From: Paludibacter sp.
Lineage (GTDB): Bacteria; Bacteroidota; Bacteroidia; Bacteroidales; Paludibacteraceae
Direction of reading: 5' to 3'
DNA: 64,000 nucleotides
NCBI GenBank assembly: GCA_031292575.1
Contig: JARLGX010000002.1
Coordinates: 1-64,000, forward strand
Of the stretch, positions 1 to 9,500 are shown in pieces. A program made the translations under genes and the position numbers. The notes under the pieces were generated by a model. That model saw only the letters and a program-made list of their open reading frames with translations, was not told where the DNA came from and did not search any database. The first letter of the stretch is position 1. Every line of letters starts with the position of its first letter.

Positions 1-1
1 C

Positions 2-3000
2 GGAAGTATCAGCAATACAGCAAGCGTGGCTGTCCCAACCGGATTTACAGACCCTACACCGGGAAATAATACTTCTTCGGCAGCTACAACAACCATTAAC
101 CGCCAAGCAGATCTTTCTATTACAAAAAGTGCTGCGGCATCAGTAATAGCAGGACAAAATCTAACCTATACAATTACCGTTACTAATAACGGACCATCCT
201 CTATTTTACCTGCTGACCAGTTTACTGTTTCGGATTATTTACCTGGGGGATATACTGCAACTTCATTTACACCAAGTTCAGGTGTTTATGATCAAGCTAC
301 AGGTAATTGGTCTGGAGTTTCTATGACTAATGGACAAAGTGTCACTCTATCTATTTCAGGAATCGTGAATGCGGGCATTACAGGAACTCTCACTAATACA
401 GCAACAGTTGCCCCAAATGGAATTCCAGATCCCGATTATTCAAATAATACAACAGCCAATGTAAACACTACTACTTCTAAACAAACAGATTTATCTGTTT
501 CGAAAGTTGTTGATAATTTAACTCCTGACATCAACAGTGATGTAACTTTTACTATAACAGCGAAAAATAATGGAACAAGTAATGCAACTGGAGTAACGGT
601 TAATGACATATTGCCTTCAGGGTATACATTTGTTAGTATATCTTCTACCAAAGGAAGTTGGACTGATCCAACATGGAATATTGGGAATTTGCTAAGTGGC
701 GAATCAGAAACTTTAAGCTTAATTGCTACTGTAAATGGGACAGGGATATATACGAATACAGCAACAATAACTGGAAGCCAGACCGACCCAAATATGGGAA
801 ATAATAGTGCAACTTGTACTCCGGTTCCCAAACCATTTATAGGTATCTCTAATCCAACTGTGAACGAAGGAAGCAATGAAGTATTTACTATTTCATTGAG
901 TATTCCAAGTTCTACCCCAGTTATTTTCACTCCCGTATTAACAAGTGTTACTGCTACAATAGGAACAGACACAGGTACACCAATTCAATATAGTATTGAT
1001 GGTGGGAATACGTGGACAATCTGGGCAAGCGGAAGTATCAGCATTCCGGCTGGAATTACTTCAATAAAAATAAGCGTTCCTACAATTGATGATAATATTG
1101 CAGAACCCACTGAAACATTCAACCTTTCAGCAAATATAACAAGTGGAAATACTACCAATGTTAGTGAAACAGGAACTGCAACAATTTTGGATAATGATGT
1201 CACAACCATTTCAGTAAGCAGTCCTACCGTGACAGAAGGTGCAGATGAAGTTTTTTCAATTACACTAAGCAACCCAAGTTCAACTCCGGTAAACTTCACT
1301 CCTTCACTCACAAGTATTACTGCCACAGTCGGAATTGATACAGGGACACCAATTCAATACAGTATAGATGGTGGAAATACATGGACTACTTGGATAAGTG
1401 GAAATATTAGTATTCCGGCAGGCATTACTGTTTTAAAAATATGCATTCCTACAATTGATGATAACATTGTAGAACCTACTGAAACTTTTTCTTTAACAAC
1501 AACAGTTACAAGTGGGAATACAACTAACGGTAGTGCGAGTGGTATCGGCACTATCATTGATAATGATGCCGCAACCTTGGCTTTGACCGGATTTACTGTC
1601 ACGGAAACTGATGGATCACAAACACAAAACTTTATCGCAAAAATTGATAAACCCGCCGCAAAAGACATCGTTTTAAGTTTTAATACTACTGATGGTACTG
1701 CCTTGGCTGGCAGTGACTATACAGCTCAAGCAGGTACAGTAGTAACCATTCCCGCAGGGAGTACAAGTGTCAATATCCCTGTTGTTATTTTGGGAGATTT
1801 AATTGCTGAACCTACCGAAACATTTACTGGAACAGTAACACTTACGAATGCAAACGGACAAACGGTAACCTTAGGAACAACAACTGCCACGGCAACAATA
1901 ATTGATAACGATGCTCTGAATGTATCAATCAATGATGTGACCGTAAATGAAAATGCCGGAACAGCTACCTTTACAGTTACCCTGGGAGGTTCTACTGAAA
2001 ACTCTGTCAGTGTTGATTTTGCAACTGCTGATAATACTGCTCTGGCTGGAAGTGATTATACCACAACATCAGGAACTGTAACTTTCCCTGCAGGAAGTGT
2101 AAGTGGAACTACAAAAAATATTACTGTGCCTATATTGGATGACAATATAGTAGAACCTACTGAAACGTTCTTTGTAAACTTAAGTAATTTGGTCAGTTCA
2201 AGCACGGCTACAATTAGCGATAACCAAGGTATAGGAACTATCATTGATAATGATGCAATTGCTTCCAATGACATTATAACAACCAATGAAGATACACCAA
2301 TTAAAATAAATGTCTTAGCAAATGACACCTTTGCACCTGATGATATAGTGAAAGTGACAGATGTTAGTACCCCTGCAAATGGAAGCGTAGTCATAAATCC
2401 GGATGGGACGGTGACTTACACTCCAGCTCCGGACTTTAACGGAACCGATACCTTTACTTATACCGTAACCGTGACAAATCCCGATGGTACAAAAACAACG
2501 GAAACAGCAACTGTAACTGTGAATGTTACTCCGGTACCTGATGTTAAAGATGATACGGTAACAACACCCGAAGATACGTCTGTAACTATCTCAGTGTTAG
2601 CAAACGATACCTTCAAAGGTACAAATCACGCATTGACCGGTGTTACTCAACCTGCTAATGGAAGCGTGGTTATTAATCCGGATGGAACGGTGACTTACAA
2701 ACCAAATCTTAATTTTAACGGGACTGATACATTTACCTATACTGTAACCGTGACAAATCCCGATGGAACTAAGACAACGGAAACTGCAACTGTAACCGTA
2801 AATGTTACTCCGGTAAATGACCCTCCGGTTGGAAATGATGTTCATATCACAACACCTGAAGATACTCCATTCAGCGGAAAAATAACAGCGACTGATGTTG
2901 ATGGTGATATTCTGACATATAAGAAGGGTACTGACCCAACTAATGGGACGGTAGTTGTAAATCCAGATGGAACATACATCTATACTCCTAATTTAAATTA

Positions 3001-4141
3001 TAACGGGAATGATATCTTTACCGTTACAGTTGACGATGGTAATGGAGGGGTCATAACGATAACCGTTTATGTAACAGTGACTCCAGTTAATGATGCACCA
3101 GTGGCAATTGATGATGTTTATACTACTTTAGAAGACAAATCATTATCGGGCAATACTTTGACAAACGACACTGATGCTGATGGAGATAAATTAACGCTAA
3201 TAAACTTTACAGTAAATGGCGTTACTAACCTTGCTGGAACAAATGCAAACCTTCCAAATGTTGGAAACATTGAAATAAATTCTGATGGTACATTTATATT
3301 TACCCCTGCTGCAAACTATTATGGAACTGTTCCAACAATTACCTATACTGTTAGCGATGGAAGCTTGACTGACACAGCCAATGTTCTGATTACAGTACTT
3401 CCTTTACCAGAGGTTTATAAAAGTTCAAGTAAACCTATGATGAATAATGATGGAACATTTAAATGGATATATACAATAAAATTAGTGAATGACACGAACC
3501 ATGATATTGATTCTATTCAGGTTGAAGATAATTTAGATGATGTATTCAAAAGCAAGGGTTGTACCTATACTGTAACAAGCATAACAGCTTCAGGCAAATT
3601 AGTTGGCAATGGGTTATATAACGGTTCAAGTTACATCGGAACTCTGATTGACGGAGGCAAATTGAAAGCTAATGAAACTGATTCTATTATGATAGAAGTA
3701 AAGGTAGATACTCAAGGACAGACTGATTCAATATCAGTTTATAATCAAGCAGACTTTACAGGAATAATCTACGCAGCCAAGGTATCAATACTTTCTGACG
3801 ATGTAAGTATTATTGGAACACAAAATCCAACTAAAACAGTTATCCCAGAAGCTAATTTATTTATTCCAGATGCTTTTTCGCCTAACGGAGATGGCTTTAA
3901 TGATAAATTTGTAATTATTCATCCTGCACAAATGAAAATTGAGTTTGAAGTTTTTAACCGATGGGATAACAAGGTTTATTCAAATAAAAACTATCAAAAT
4001 GATTGGGATGGTAAGGGTACAAATAACTTTCTAGGGCAAGATCTTCCAAATGGAACATATTATTGCACTTATAAAGCAATTAACTCTAAAAATGGAACAA
4101 TAATAGCTCAAGGAGTTAAATATATAACTTTAAGACGTTAA
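2..4141 (+). CDS. Large multi-domain T9SS type B surface adhesin (5' end outside window)
   Basis: Predicted cell-surface adhesin-like protein exported by the type IX secretion system. The frame is open from the first bases, so the gene starts outside the window; the GTG at 26 is an internal Val in a DUF11 repeat, not a start. In order I see two DUF11-like repeats (about 95-830), four Calx-beta domains (about 836-2260, ending in I-DND type motifs), four cadherin/Ig-like repeats with T-EDT and NPDGT motifs (about 2261-3400), another beta-rich segment (3410-3830), and a C-terminal CHU_C/gliding-motility type B sorting domain (about 3840-4138; FIPDAFSPNGDGFND, DWDGKG, LPNGTYYCTY). No enzymatic motif is visible. 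PorP and a PorE-like gene follow on the same strand, the usual setting for SprB-type adhesins. Adhesion or biofilm function is inferred from domains only. Confidence 0.85.
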   Translation, partial: GSISNTASVAVPTGFTDPTPGNNTSSAATTTINRQADLSITKSAAASVIAGQNLTYTITVTNNGPSSILPADQFTVSDYLPGGYTATSFTPSSGVYDQATGNWSGVSMTNGQSVTLSISGIVNAGITGTLTNTATVAPNGIPDPDYSNNTTANVNTTTSKQTDLSVSKVVDNLTPDINSDVTFTITAKNNGTSNATGVTVNDILPSGYTFVSISSTKGSWTDPTWNIGNLLSGESETLSLIATVNGTGIYTNTATITGSQTDPNMGNNSATCTPVPKPFIGISNPTVNEGSNEVFTISLSIPSSTPVIFTPVLTSVTATIGTDTGTPIQYSIDGGNTWTIWASGSISIPAGITSIKISVPTIDDNIAEPTETFNLSANITSGNTTNVSETGTATILDNDVTTISVSSPTVTEGADEVFSITLSNPSSTPVNFTPSLTSITATVGIDTGTPIQYSIDGGNTWTTWISGNISIPAGITVLKICIPTIDDNIVEPTETFSLTTTVTSGNTTNGSASGIGTIIDNDAATLALTGFTVTETDGSQTQNFIAKIDKPAAKDIVLSFNTTDGTALAGSDYTAQAGTVVTIPAGSTSVNIPVVILGDLIAEPTETFTGTVTLTNANGQTVTLGTTTATATIIDNDALNVSINDVTVNENAGTATFTVTLGGSTENSVSVDFATADNTALAGSDYTTTSGTVTFPAGSVSGTTKNITVPILDDNIVEPTETFFVNLSNLVSSSTATISDNQGIGTIIDNDAIASNDIITTNEDTPIKINVLANDTFAPDDIVKVTDVSTPANGSVVINPDGTVTYTPAPDFNGTDTFTYTVTVTNPDGTKTTETATVTVNVTPVPDVKDDTVTTPEDTSVTISVLANDTFKGTNHALTGVTQPANGSVVINPDGTVTYKPNLNFNGTDTFTYTVTVTNPDGTKTTETATVTVNVTPVNDPPVGNDVHITTPEDTPFSGKITATDVDGDILTYKKGTDPTNGTVVVNPDGTYIYTPNLNYNGNDIFTVTVDDGNGGVITITVYVTVTPVNDAPVAIDDVYTTLEDKSLSGNTLTNDTDADGDKLTLINFTVNGVTNLAGTNANLPNVGNIEINSDGTFIFTPAANYYGTVPTITYTVSDGSLTDTANVLITVLPLPEVYKSSSKPMMNNDGTFKWIYTIKLVNDTNHDIDSIQVEDNLDDVFKSKGCTYTVTSITASGKLVGNGLYNGSSYIGTLIDGGKLKANETDSIMIEVKVDTQGQTDSISVYNQADFTGIIYAAKVSILSDDVSIIGTQNPTKTVIPEANLFIPDAFSPNGDGFNDKFVIIHPAQMKIEFEVFNRWDNKVYSNKNYQNDWDGKGTNNFLGQDLPNGTYYCTYKAINSKNGTIIAQGVKYITLRR
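2378..2820 (+). repeat. Near-identical tandem Ig-like repeat units inside the adhesin gene
   Basis: Two consecutive units of about 165 nt (from about 2378 and about 2657) encode almost the same Ig/cadherin-like repeat, sharing GSVVINPDGTVTY and FNGTDTFTYTVTVTNPDGTK. They differ mainly at third codon positions and in a short central stretch. Such DNA can expand or contract by recombination. Confidence 0.8.
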
Positions 4142-4263
4142 CAGTAACAATTATATCTACATTTTTTTGACTATAAATCACAAATTGATTTGTTTTCAAA
4201 AAATATTGATACAAAAGTATTTATTTAAAGAAAAAACTAAACCGAAATAAATAGCTAGGGATT

Positions 4264-5226
4264 ATGTTACAAAATATATTCTTAAACTTTAGAATTGTAA
4301 AAAATCTATTGAAAATCCAGTTAATAGTTGGTTCCTTACTCTTGCTAGTGGCTACTCCTTTAAAAGCACAGCAAGAGCCAATGTATTCGCAGTACATGTT
4401 CAATATGTTAAATGTAAATCCCGCTTACGCCGGTAATAGGGCAGTGGATAATATTTCTCTTTTGTATAGAATACAATGGGTAAATATATCCGGTGCTCCA
4501 AAAACTGGTACTATTTCATGGGATAGACGACAAGAAGGAACGAATGTAGGTTATGGGTTGCAAGTATACAATGATCAATTGGGAATTGAAAGTACTTCTG
4601 GAATGCAAGCATTTTATTCATATCGTATTTCTTTTTCTGAATCATTCTTATCTTTTGGATTGAGTGCTGGAGTTCTATACTATCGTGCAGCATATTCACA
4701 AGCTTCTACTACTCAAAGTGGAGACCCTCTATTTTATCAAGATGTAACTGGCTGGTTACCAACAATTGGAATTGGGGCTTTGTATGCCACCGACAATTGG
4801 TATGTTGGTCTTTCAGTCCCGGCTTTATTAAACACAAAACTTAATATTTACAATCAGGGAGTGGCAACGGGGGCAAACAATCACTATTTTCTAACAGGAG
4901 GGTATATTGTTAATGCATCTGATGTTTTTAAACTAAAACCTTCACTAATGGTAAAAGCAGTAGCAGGAGCACCAATTGAATATGATTTTAATTTAAATGG
5001 TTGGATTAATGATGTTGTTGGATTAGGTGTGAGTTATCGAACTAATGATGCATTCGTTGGAATGTTCGAATTACAAATTTCACCTAAACTCAGAGTTGGA
5101 TATGCTTACGATTATCTTGTTTCGAATTTAAAAACATACACCAAAGGAACACATGAATTAATGTTAAGATATGAATTTAATCACGATAAAAAAAATCAAC
5201 GTATTTTATCACCACGTTATTATTAA
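4264..5226 (+). CDS. PorP/SprF family T9SS-associated outer-membrane protein
   Basis: Outer-membrane beta-barrel protein of the PorP/SprF family. Family members are needed for export or surface attachment of type B sorted adhesins such as SprB. It has 320 residues with a hydrophobic signal peptide (about residues 17-35, likely cleaved after LKA before QQEP), followed by the family signature QYMFNMLNVNPAYAGNR and alternating beta strands rich in Tyr and Gly to the C-terminus. ATG 4264 is the only plausible start that keeps a complete signal peptide. It lies 122 nt after the adhesin stop and 38 nt before the PorE-like gene. No strong promoter is seen in the gap, so cotranscription with the adhesin is likely. 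By analogy it would be the dedicated partner of the upstream adhesin (inference). Confidence 0.9.
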   Translation: MLQNIFLNFRIVKNLLKIQLIVGSLLLLVATPLKAQQEPMYSQYMFNMLNVNPAYAGNRAVDNISLLYRIQWVNISGAPKTGTISWDRRQEGTNVGYGLQVYNDQLGIESTSGMQAFYSYRISFSESFLSFGLSAGVLYYRAAYSQASTTQSGDPLFYQDVTGWLPTIGIGALYATDNWYVGLSVPALLNTKLNIYNQGVATGANNHYFLTGGYIVNASDVFKLKPSLMVKAVAGAPIEYDFNLNGWINDVVGLGVSYRTNDAFVGMFELQISPKLRVGYAYDYLVSNLKTYTKGTHELMLRYEFNHDKKNQRILSPRYY

Positions 5227-5264
5227 GTTGCCGTTAGAATCAAAATTTCAACATTGAAATCAAA

Positions 5265-7964
5265 ATGAAACAACAAAACATCAAACATATTGTATTCATA
5301 ATTCTGCTTTTTGCCAGCACATTCGGAATAAGTGAACTTCATGCAAATGCACGATTAAATACAAAAGAAGACGAAGCAATTCTAAGGAAAGCTGACGATG
5401 CATATCAGAATCAGAGTTATTCCATTGCATCAATTTATTACGAAAACTACCTCGATGACGCAGGAAATTCAAAACTTGCTGAACTTGCAAAATTGGCAGA
5501 TTGTTATTGGAAAATGAGAGAATATAACGACGCTCTTCGTGTTTATTTACTTCTGTTTCCGAATGGTAGCGAAAAAGCTTCGAGGCAACAACAACTTCGT
5601 ATTGGAGAGTTATATGCCCGTTTTGGTCAATATCAACAAGCCTCACAGTGGCTTCTGGGAGTAAAAGGCTATCAACCAAAAGCTGATACCTATAACGATA
5701 AATCAAAGTTGGAAGAAATGAAAAAGGATTCCCTTAACTGGACATTGGGATTTCTGAATGTAAACACTAATCATCGGGAATTTTCTCCGGTTCTTATTGA
5801 TAACACCTTGTTCTTTTGCAGCAACAAACCGTTAAATAGTCGAAAGAAAGCGAACAGTTGGGATGGAGATTCTTATACTCGTTTATGGAAAGTTCCCGTA
5901 TCAAGTTTGCATAACATGACCGATGAAGAAATTAAAACTAACCAAACAAAACCCATAAAACCTTCTAAGAAAAACAAATCTAAATCCGTTGCAGGCGTAT
6001 ATGAATGTGCTGACACAAAGCCAGTTGCAAATGATAATATTGATAATATTGACACAAAATATGTAAGTGATAAAAACAAAACTGTGGCTTCATTAGTTCA
6101 GGGACTGAATGGATTTAAGTATAATTCAGGAACAATTTCAATGGACAAAAACTCACATGTCTATTTTTCGGCCAATTATCCAAATGCAAAAAATGGAGTT
6201 AATCGAATACATTTAATGGAAGGTATTTATACACCATCAGGTGTCGTAAAAAAACATGCTTTACCTTTTGGCGATCCAAATTCATATTCAGTGATGCATC
6301 CAGCAGTAAATCAGGCTGGAACAATACTGGTTTTCAGTAGCGACAAGCCTGATGGAAGAGGAGGTTTTGATTTGTATTATGTTGAACGTTCAGACATAAA
6401 TAAACCATGGGGTCCCTTAAATACTTTTGACGAAAATATAAATACACTTGGTAATGAGGTATTTCCAAACATAACCCCAGATGGGTTTTTATATTTTAGT
6501 AGTGACTTATTGCCAGGTTTAGGTGGTTTGGATATTTTCCGAATACCATTGAAAGATGCGATGAATCGGATTGGAAAAGTTGAGCATTTGAGCTATCCAA
6601 TTAATAGTTCATCCGATGACTTTGGTTGGACTCAAGATAGTACCGGCACTAAGGGTTATTTTACTTCAGATCGTAAAAACGAAAACGACAATTTATATAG
6701 TTTCTTCTATAAAATTCAAAGTGTCAGTGAGGTTAATACCGACAGCACAATTATTGAGAACAGTAGTAGCAATAATAATAGCAATATAAGCAAAATAGAA
6801 AAAAGAATCAAACAATCTTTAATTGAAGGTTATGTACTGGATAAAATAACTATGAAACCTATACTTGGTGCTACAGTCTTTTTGTTAAACAAACGAAATG
6901 GTAAAGTTATGGTTGCCAAAACTGATGAAAATGGAAAATATAATTTTGTTTTACCTGCTGGTGATGAGTTCTTAATAAAAGCAATAAGCAGTGGATACTC
7001 TAATGATTGTAATGCATTTGATGCAACTGACATTTTACAAAATGATCAAGAAGTTAATAAAACTCAGGATTTATTGTTAGGGAAATATTATATAGGGAAA
7101 AAATGGAAATTAAAAAATATCCATTATGACTTTAATAAATTTAATATTAGACCTGATGCCAGACCTATTTTAGATAGTTTGATTGAAATTTTGAAAACCT
7201 ATCCAATAACTGCTGAACTAGGATCACATACCGACAGTCGTGGATCAAATGAATACAACCAACGCTTGTCTCAACATCGGGCCGACGCAGCAGTAGCTTA
7301 TTTGGTGGAACATGGAATTGACAAAAATAGAATAACAGCCAAAGGATATGGTGAAACTCAGTTGCTAAACAAATGTGAAGATGGAGTTCCATGTAGTGAG
7401 GCTGCTCATCAAGAAAATCGACGAACAGAAGTGAAAGTAACCGGGTACACCACTCCTGAATCTGATATGGACATTGTAAATCCTGACAAGTTCAAAGATG
7501 GCCAAGAAATTAATAAAACGGATTTACCTACTAATTTCTTCGATTCGTGTAACAAAGAAAATATTCATCAAATTGTAGAACCGGATAGTTCATCCCCTTC
7601 TGAAATAAGCAATCAATCTCAGGTTTTTCCTATTAATCAACCATCATTAGAGGATTCACCAATGGTTGAGCAAAGAAATGAACAGCAGTCACAAGAAAAG
7701 TTGGACAAAAACGAAAAGTACATTGCTAATGAAACAATTACACCTGGTGGCAGGTTAGCTCTATTTGCAAGAATGTATTATGGAAACAGAGATTTTTGGT
7801 GTTATATTTATCGGGAAAATAAAAATATAATCCCTGATCCCGATCATATTCCAGTAGGTACAGTAATTCGAATTCCAAAGTTAGATCCAAGTTTAATTGA
7901 CACAAAGAATCCTGAATGTATCCGCAAAGCACGTGAGTTGGATATTCAGTATTTAAAACAATAA
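5265..7964 (+). CDS. PorE-like OmpA-family protein: TPR, beta-propeller, carboxypeptidase-regulatory, OmpA, plus C-terminal LysM
   Basis: Periplasmic or outer-membrane-associated protein expected to tether a T9SS/adhesin complex to peptidoglycan. After a signal peptide (residues 1-29) come TPR-like helices (about 36-140), a PD40/WD40-like beta-propeller (about 155-490; FCSNKP, YFSANYPN, FSSDKPDG, YFSSDLLPG and YFTSDR blades), a carboxypeptidase-regulatory-like domain (about 512-600) and an OmpA_C peptidoglycan-binding domain (about 610-730; IHYDFNKFNIRPDA, SHTDSRGSNEYNQRLSQHRA). The first four domains match the order known for Porphyromonas PorE. After a low-complexity linker the last ~60 residues (GGRLALFARMYYGNRDFWCY ... 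VGTVIRIPKL) look like a LysM domain, which is not part of the classical PorE layout. It is the last gene before the 8035-8105 hairpin. Substrate specificity is unknown. Confidence 0.85.
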   Translation: MKQQNIKHIVFIILLFASTFGISELHANARLNTKEDEAILRKADDAYQNQSYSIASIYYENYLDDAGNSKLAELAKLADCYWKMREYNDALRVYLLLFPNGSEKASRQQQLRIGELYARFGQYQQASQWLLGVKGYQPKADTYNDKSKLEEMKKDSLNWTLGFLNVNTNHREFSPVLIDNTLFFCSNKPLNSRKKANSWDGDSYTRLWKVPVSSLHNMTDEEIKTNQTKPIKPSKKNKSKSVAGVYECADTKPVANDNIDNIDTKYVSDKNKTVASLVQGLNGFKYNSGTISMDKNSHVYFSANYPNAKNGVNRIHLMEGIYTPSGVVKKHALPFGDPNSYSVMHPAVNQAGTILVFSSDKPDGRGGFDLYYVERSDINKPWGPLNTFDENINTLGNEVFPNITPDGFLYFSSDLLPGLGGLDIFRIPLKDAMNRIGKVEHLSYPINSSSDDFGWTQDSTGTKGYFTSDRKNENDNLYSFFYKIQSVSEVNTDSTIIENSSSNNNSNISKIEKRIKQSLIEGYVLDKITMKPILGATVFLLNKRNGKVMVAKTDENGKYNFVLPAGDEFLIKAISSGYSNDCNAFDATDILQNDQEVNKTQDLLLGKYYIGKKWKLKNIHYDFNKFNIRPDARPILDSLIEILKTYPITAELGSHTDSRGSNEYNQRLSQHRADAAVAYLVEHGIDKNRITAKGYGETQLLNKCEDGVPCSEAAHQENRRTEVKVTGYTTPESDMDIVNPDKFKDGQEINKTDLPTNFFDSCNKENIHQIVEPDSSSPSEISNQSQVFPINQPSLEDSPMVEQRNEQQSQEKLDKNEKYIANETITPGGRLALFARMYYGNRDFWCYIYRENKNIIPDPDHIPVGTVIRIPKLDPSLIDTKNPECIRKARELDIQYLKQ

Positions 7965-8034
7965 ATTGTGTGACAGAGGTAAAAATAGTATTAAAGATAG
8001 TATTGTATGTGATAATATTGACGTGAATTGACAC

Positions 8035-8105
8035 TAGCATTTAGTTGATAAGAAAAAAGGTGAGACTATATAAATCTCACCTTTTTTCTTATCAACTAAA
8101 TGCTA
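8035..8105. terminator. 31-bp perfect hairpin, bidirectional terminator
   Basis: Arms 8035-8065 and 8075-8105 are exact reverse complements over 31 nt, with a 9-nt loop. The inner part, AAAAAAGGTGAGA / TCTCACCTTTTTT, gives a G/C core followed by a T-run on either strand. It sits between the convergent PorE-like (+) and butyrate kinase (-) genes. Confidence 0.85.
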
Positions 8106-8150
8106 TAATTCAAAACCTATTTCAAATTATACTTCATATCTTGGGAATTA

Positions 8151-9215
8151 TCAATACTCCTTACTCTTTTCACCTCTTAGAACTCTTAACCCACTCATTG
8201 CCAGAGCCTCCATTTCGTCTTCGCCCGGGTAAACAGTAACTTTAACCATGGGCGAAATCATTTTTTTAATATATTCAACAATATATAAACTGTATGCAAT
8301 TCCACCTGTGAGAATAACTGCATCAGCTTCACCTTGAAGTACTGCTAACATACTTCCAATTTCTTTTGCCACGTTATATGCCATTGCCTCAAGAACTAAA
8401 GTAGCATGCTCATCACCCATTACAGCCTTCTTTTCAGCAACAAGTTCCTCATTTGTGCCTAAATGTGCCATCAAACCACCATTTCCTACAAGCAACTTTC
8501 TAATCTCATCGTGCGTATACTTCCCGCTAAAACATAAATCAACCAATTGTCCGGCATCAAGTGTACCTGCGCGTTCGGGCGAAAATGGACCATAACCATC
8601 CAACCCCTGATTAGAGTCAATCACTTTGCCATATTTATGCGCTGCAACTGAAATTCCACCACCTAAATGTGCAATTACCAATTTTAACTTCTCATACGAA
8701 GTTCCGTTTGCAGCAGCATATTTACGAGCTATTGCCTTGTGATTCAATGCATGAAATTGTGATTTACGTGGAATTTGAGGCAAACCGCTTATACGTGCCA
8801 CATCCTGATATTCGTCAACCACAATTGGATCGGCAATAAAAGCTTTACAACCGCTAATACTTTCTGCAATTTCCCGGGCAATAACTCCACCCAAATTACT
8901 GGCATGTTCTGCAGTATGCTGAGATTTTAAATCGGCAATCATTTTATCATTTACCTCATAAACTCCGGATTCCAGCGGGTGAACCATACCACCACGTCCG
9001 ACAACTGCAGATAAATCTGATAAAATGATTCCATCTTTTTTCAAATAATCCAACATTAACGATTTTCGAAACTGGTACTGCTCGAACAAATTATTAAAGG
9101 GTTTAAGCTCCTCAGCTGTATGACGAATGGTATGTAGACAAACCAATGTTTCATCTTCATACACAGCAAATTTAGTAGAAGTAGAACCTGGATTAACAGA
9201 TAATATTTTATACAT
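8151..9215 (-). CDS. buk: Butyrate kinase
   Basis: Acetate/butyrate kinase family enzyme (ASKHA fold). It interconverts butyryl phosphate + ADP with butyrate + ATP, giving substrate-level phosphorylation in the last step of butyrate fermentation; branched-chain acyl kinases look similar. At 354 residues it is the usual length for Buk rather than acetate kinase (~400). Motifs: NPGSTSTK (8-15), VGRGG (72-76), AHLGGGISVA (182-191), DGYGPFSPERAG (206-217) and ILTGGIAYS near the C-terminus. The phosphotransbutyrylase gene ptb, often the neighbour, is not next to it. Upstream on its strand, CAAAGATA at 9258-9265 reads TATCTTTG, a good -7 element, though the -33 box is weak. Specificity for butyrate versus isobutyrate cannot be told from sequence. 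Confidence 0.9.
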   Translation of the reverse strand: MYKILSVNPGSTSTKFAVYEDETLVCLHTIRHTAEELKPFNNLFEQYQFRKSLMLDYLKKDGIILSDLSAVVGRGGMVHPLESGVYEVNDKMIADLKSQHTAEHASNLGGVIAREIAESISGCKAFIADPIVVDEYQDVARISGLPQIPRKSQFHALNHKAIARKYAAANGTSYEKLKLVIAHLGGGISVAAHKYGKVIDSNQGLDGYGPFSPERAGTLDAGQLVDLCFSGKYTHDEIRKLLVGNGGLMAHLGTNEELVAEKKAVMGDEHATLVLEAMAYNVAKEIGSMLAVLQGEADAVILTGGIAYSLYIVEYIKKMISPMVKVTVYPGEDEMEALAMSGLRVLRGEKSKEY

Positions 9216-9406
9216 GGCAACTCAATTTTTCAATTTATAATTTTCAATTATGACAGACAAAGATAATAGTTAGAAAGTAAAAATGAATCAAGCTCACTTT
9301 ATAATTTTAGAAATATGTATTGGAATATCAATTAATAATGAAATCAATATCCATTTAGCTCTAAAAAAAACTATATTTTAAAGTTACAGAAATTTTATCA
9401 TAAATC

Positions 9407-9438
9407 TTTGTATCATAAAGAATTATTTTGTACTTTTG
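9407..9438 (+). promoter_or_regulatory. Bacteroidota-type promoter for rimP-nusA-infB
   Basis: TTTG at 9407-9410 and TACTTTTG at 9431-9438 are separated by 20 bp. This is a full match to the Bacteroidota -33/-7 consensus TTTG-N19-21-TAnnTTTG. Confidence 0.85.
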
Positions 9439-9459
9439 CACACGAAATAGGATATGGAG

Positions 9460-9479
9460 GAGGGGACAACAGTCCCCTC
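9460..9479 (+). promoter_or_regulatory. rimP 5' leader hairpin
   Basis: GAGGGGAC (9460-9467) and GTCCCCTC (9472-9479) form an 8-bp G/C-rich stem with an AACA loop, just after the promoter and about 20 nt before the rimP start. The T-run after it is short, so a leader structure or weak attenuator is as likely as a terminator. Confidence 0.6.
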
Positions 9480-9500
9480 GTTTGTTAATATAATGCAACT

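Noticed and set aside
436-2845. Several antisense open frames inside the adhesin gene
   Set aside because: They mirror the repeated Thr/Val/Asp-rich coding of the real gene on the plus strand and carry no start context or known domain.
4198-4236. TACTTTTG -7 element on the minus strand in the adhesin/PorP gap
   Set aside because: No minus-strand gene lies downstream that would use it; likely chance in AT-rich DNA.
8045-8239. Short plus-strand frame across the terminator after the PorE-like gene
   Set aside because: It starts within the 31-bp hairpin and runs antisense into butyrate kinase.
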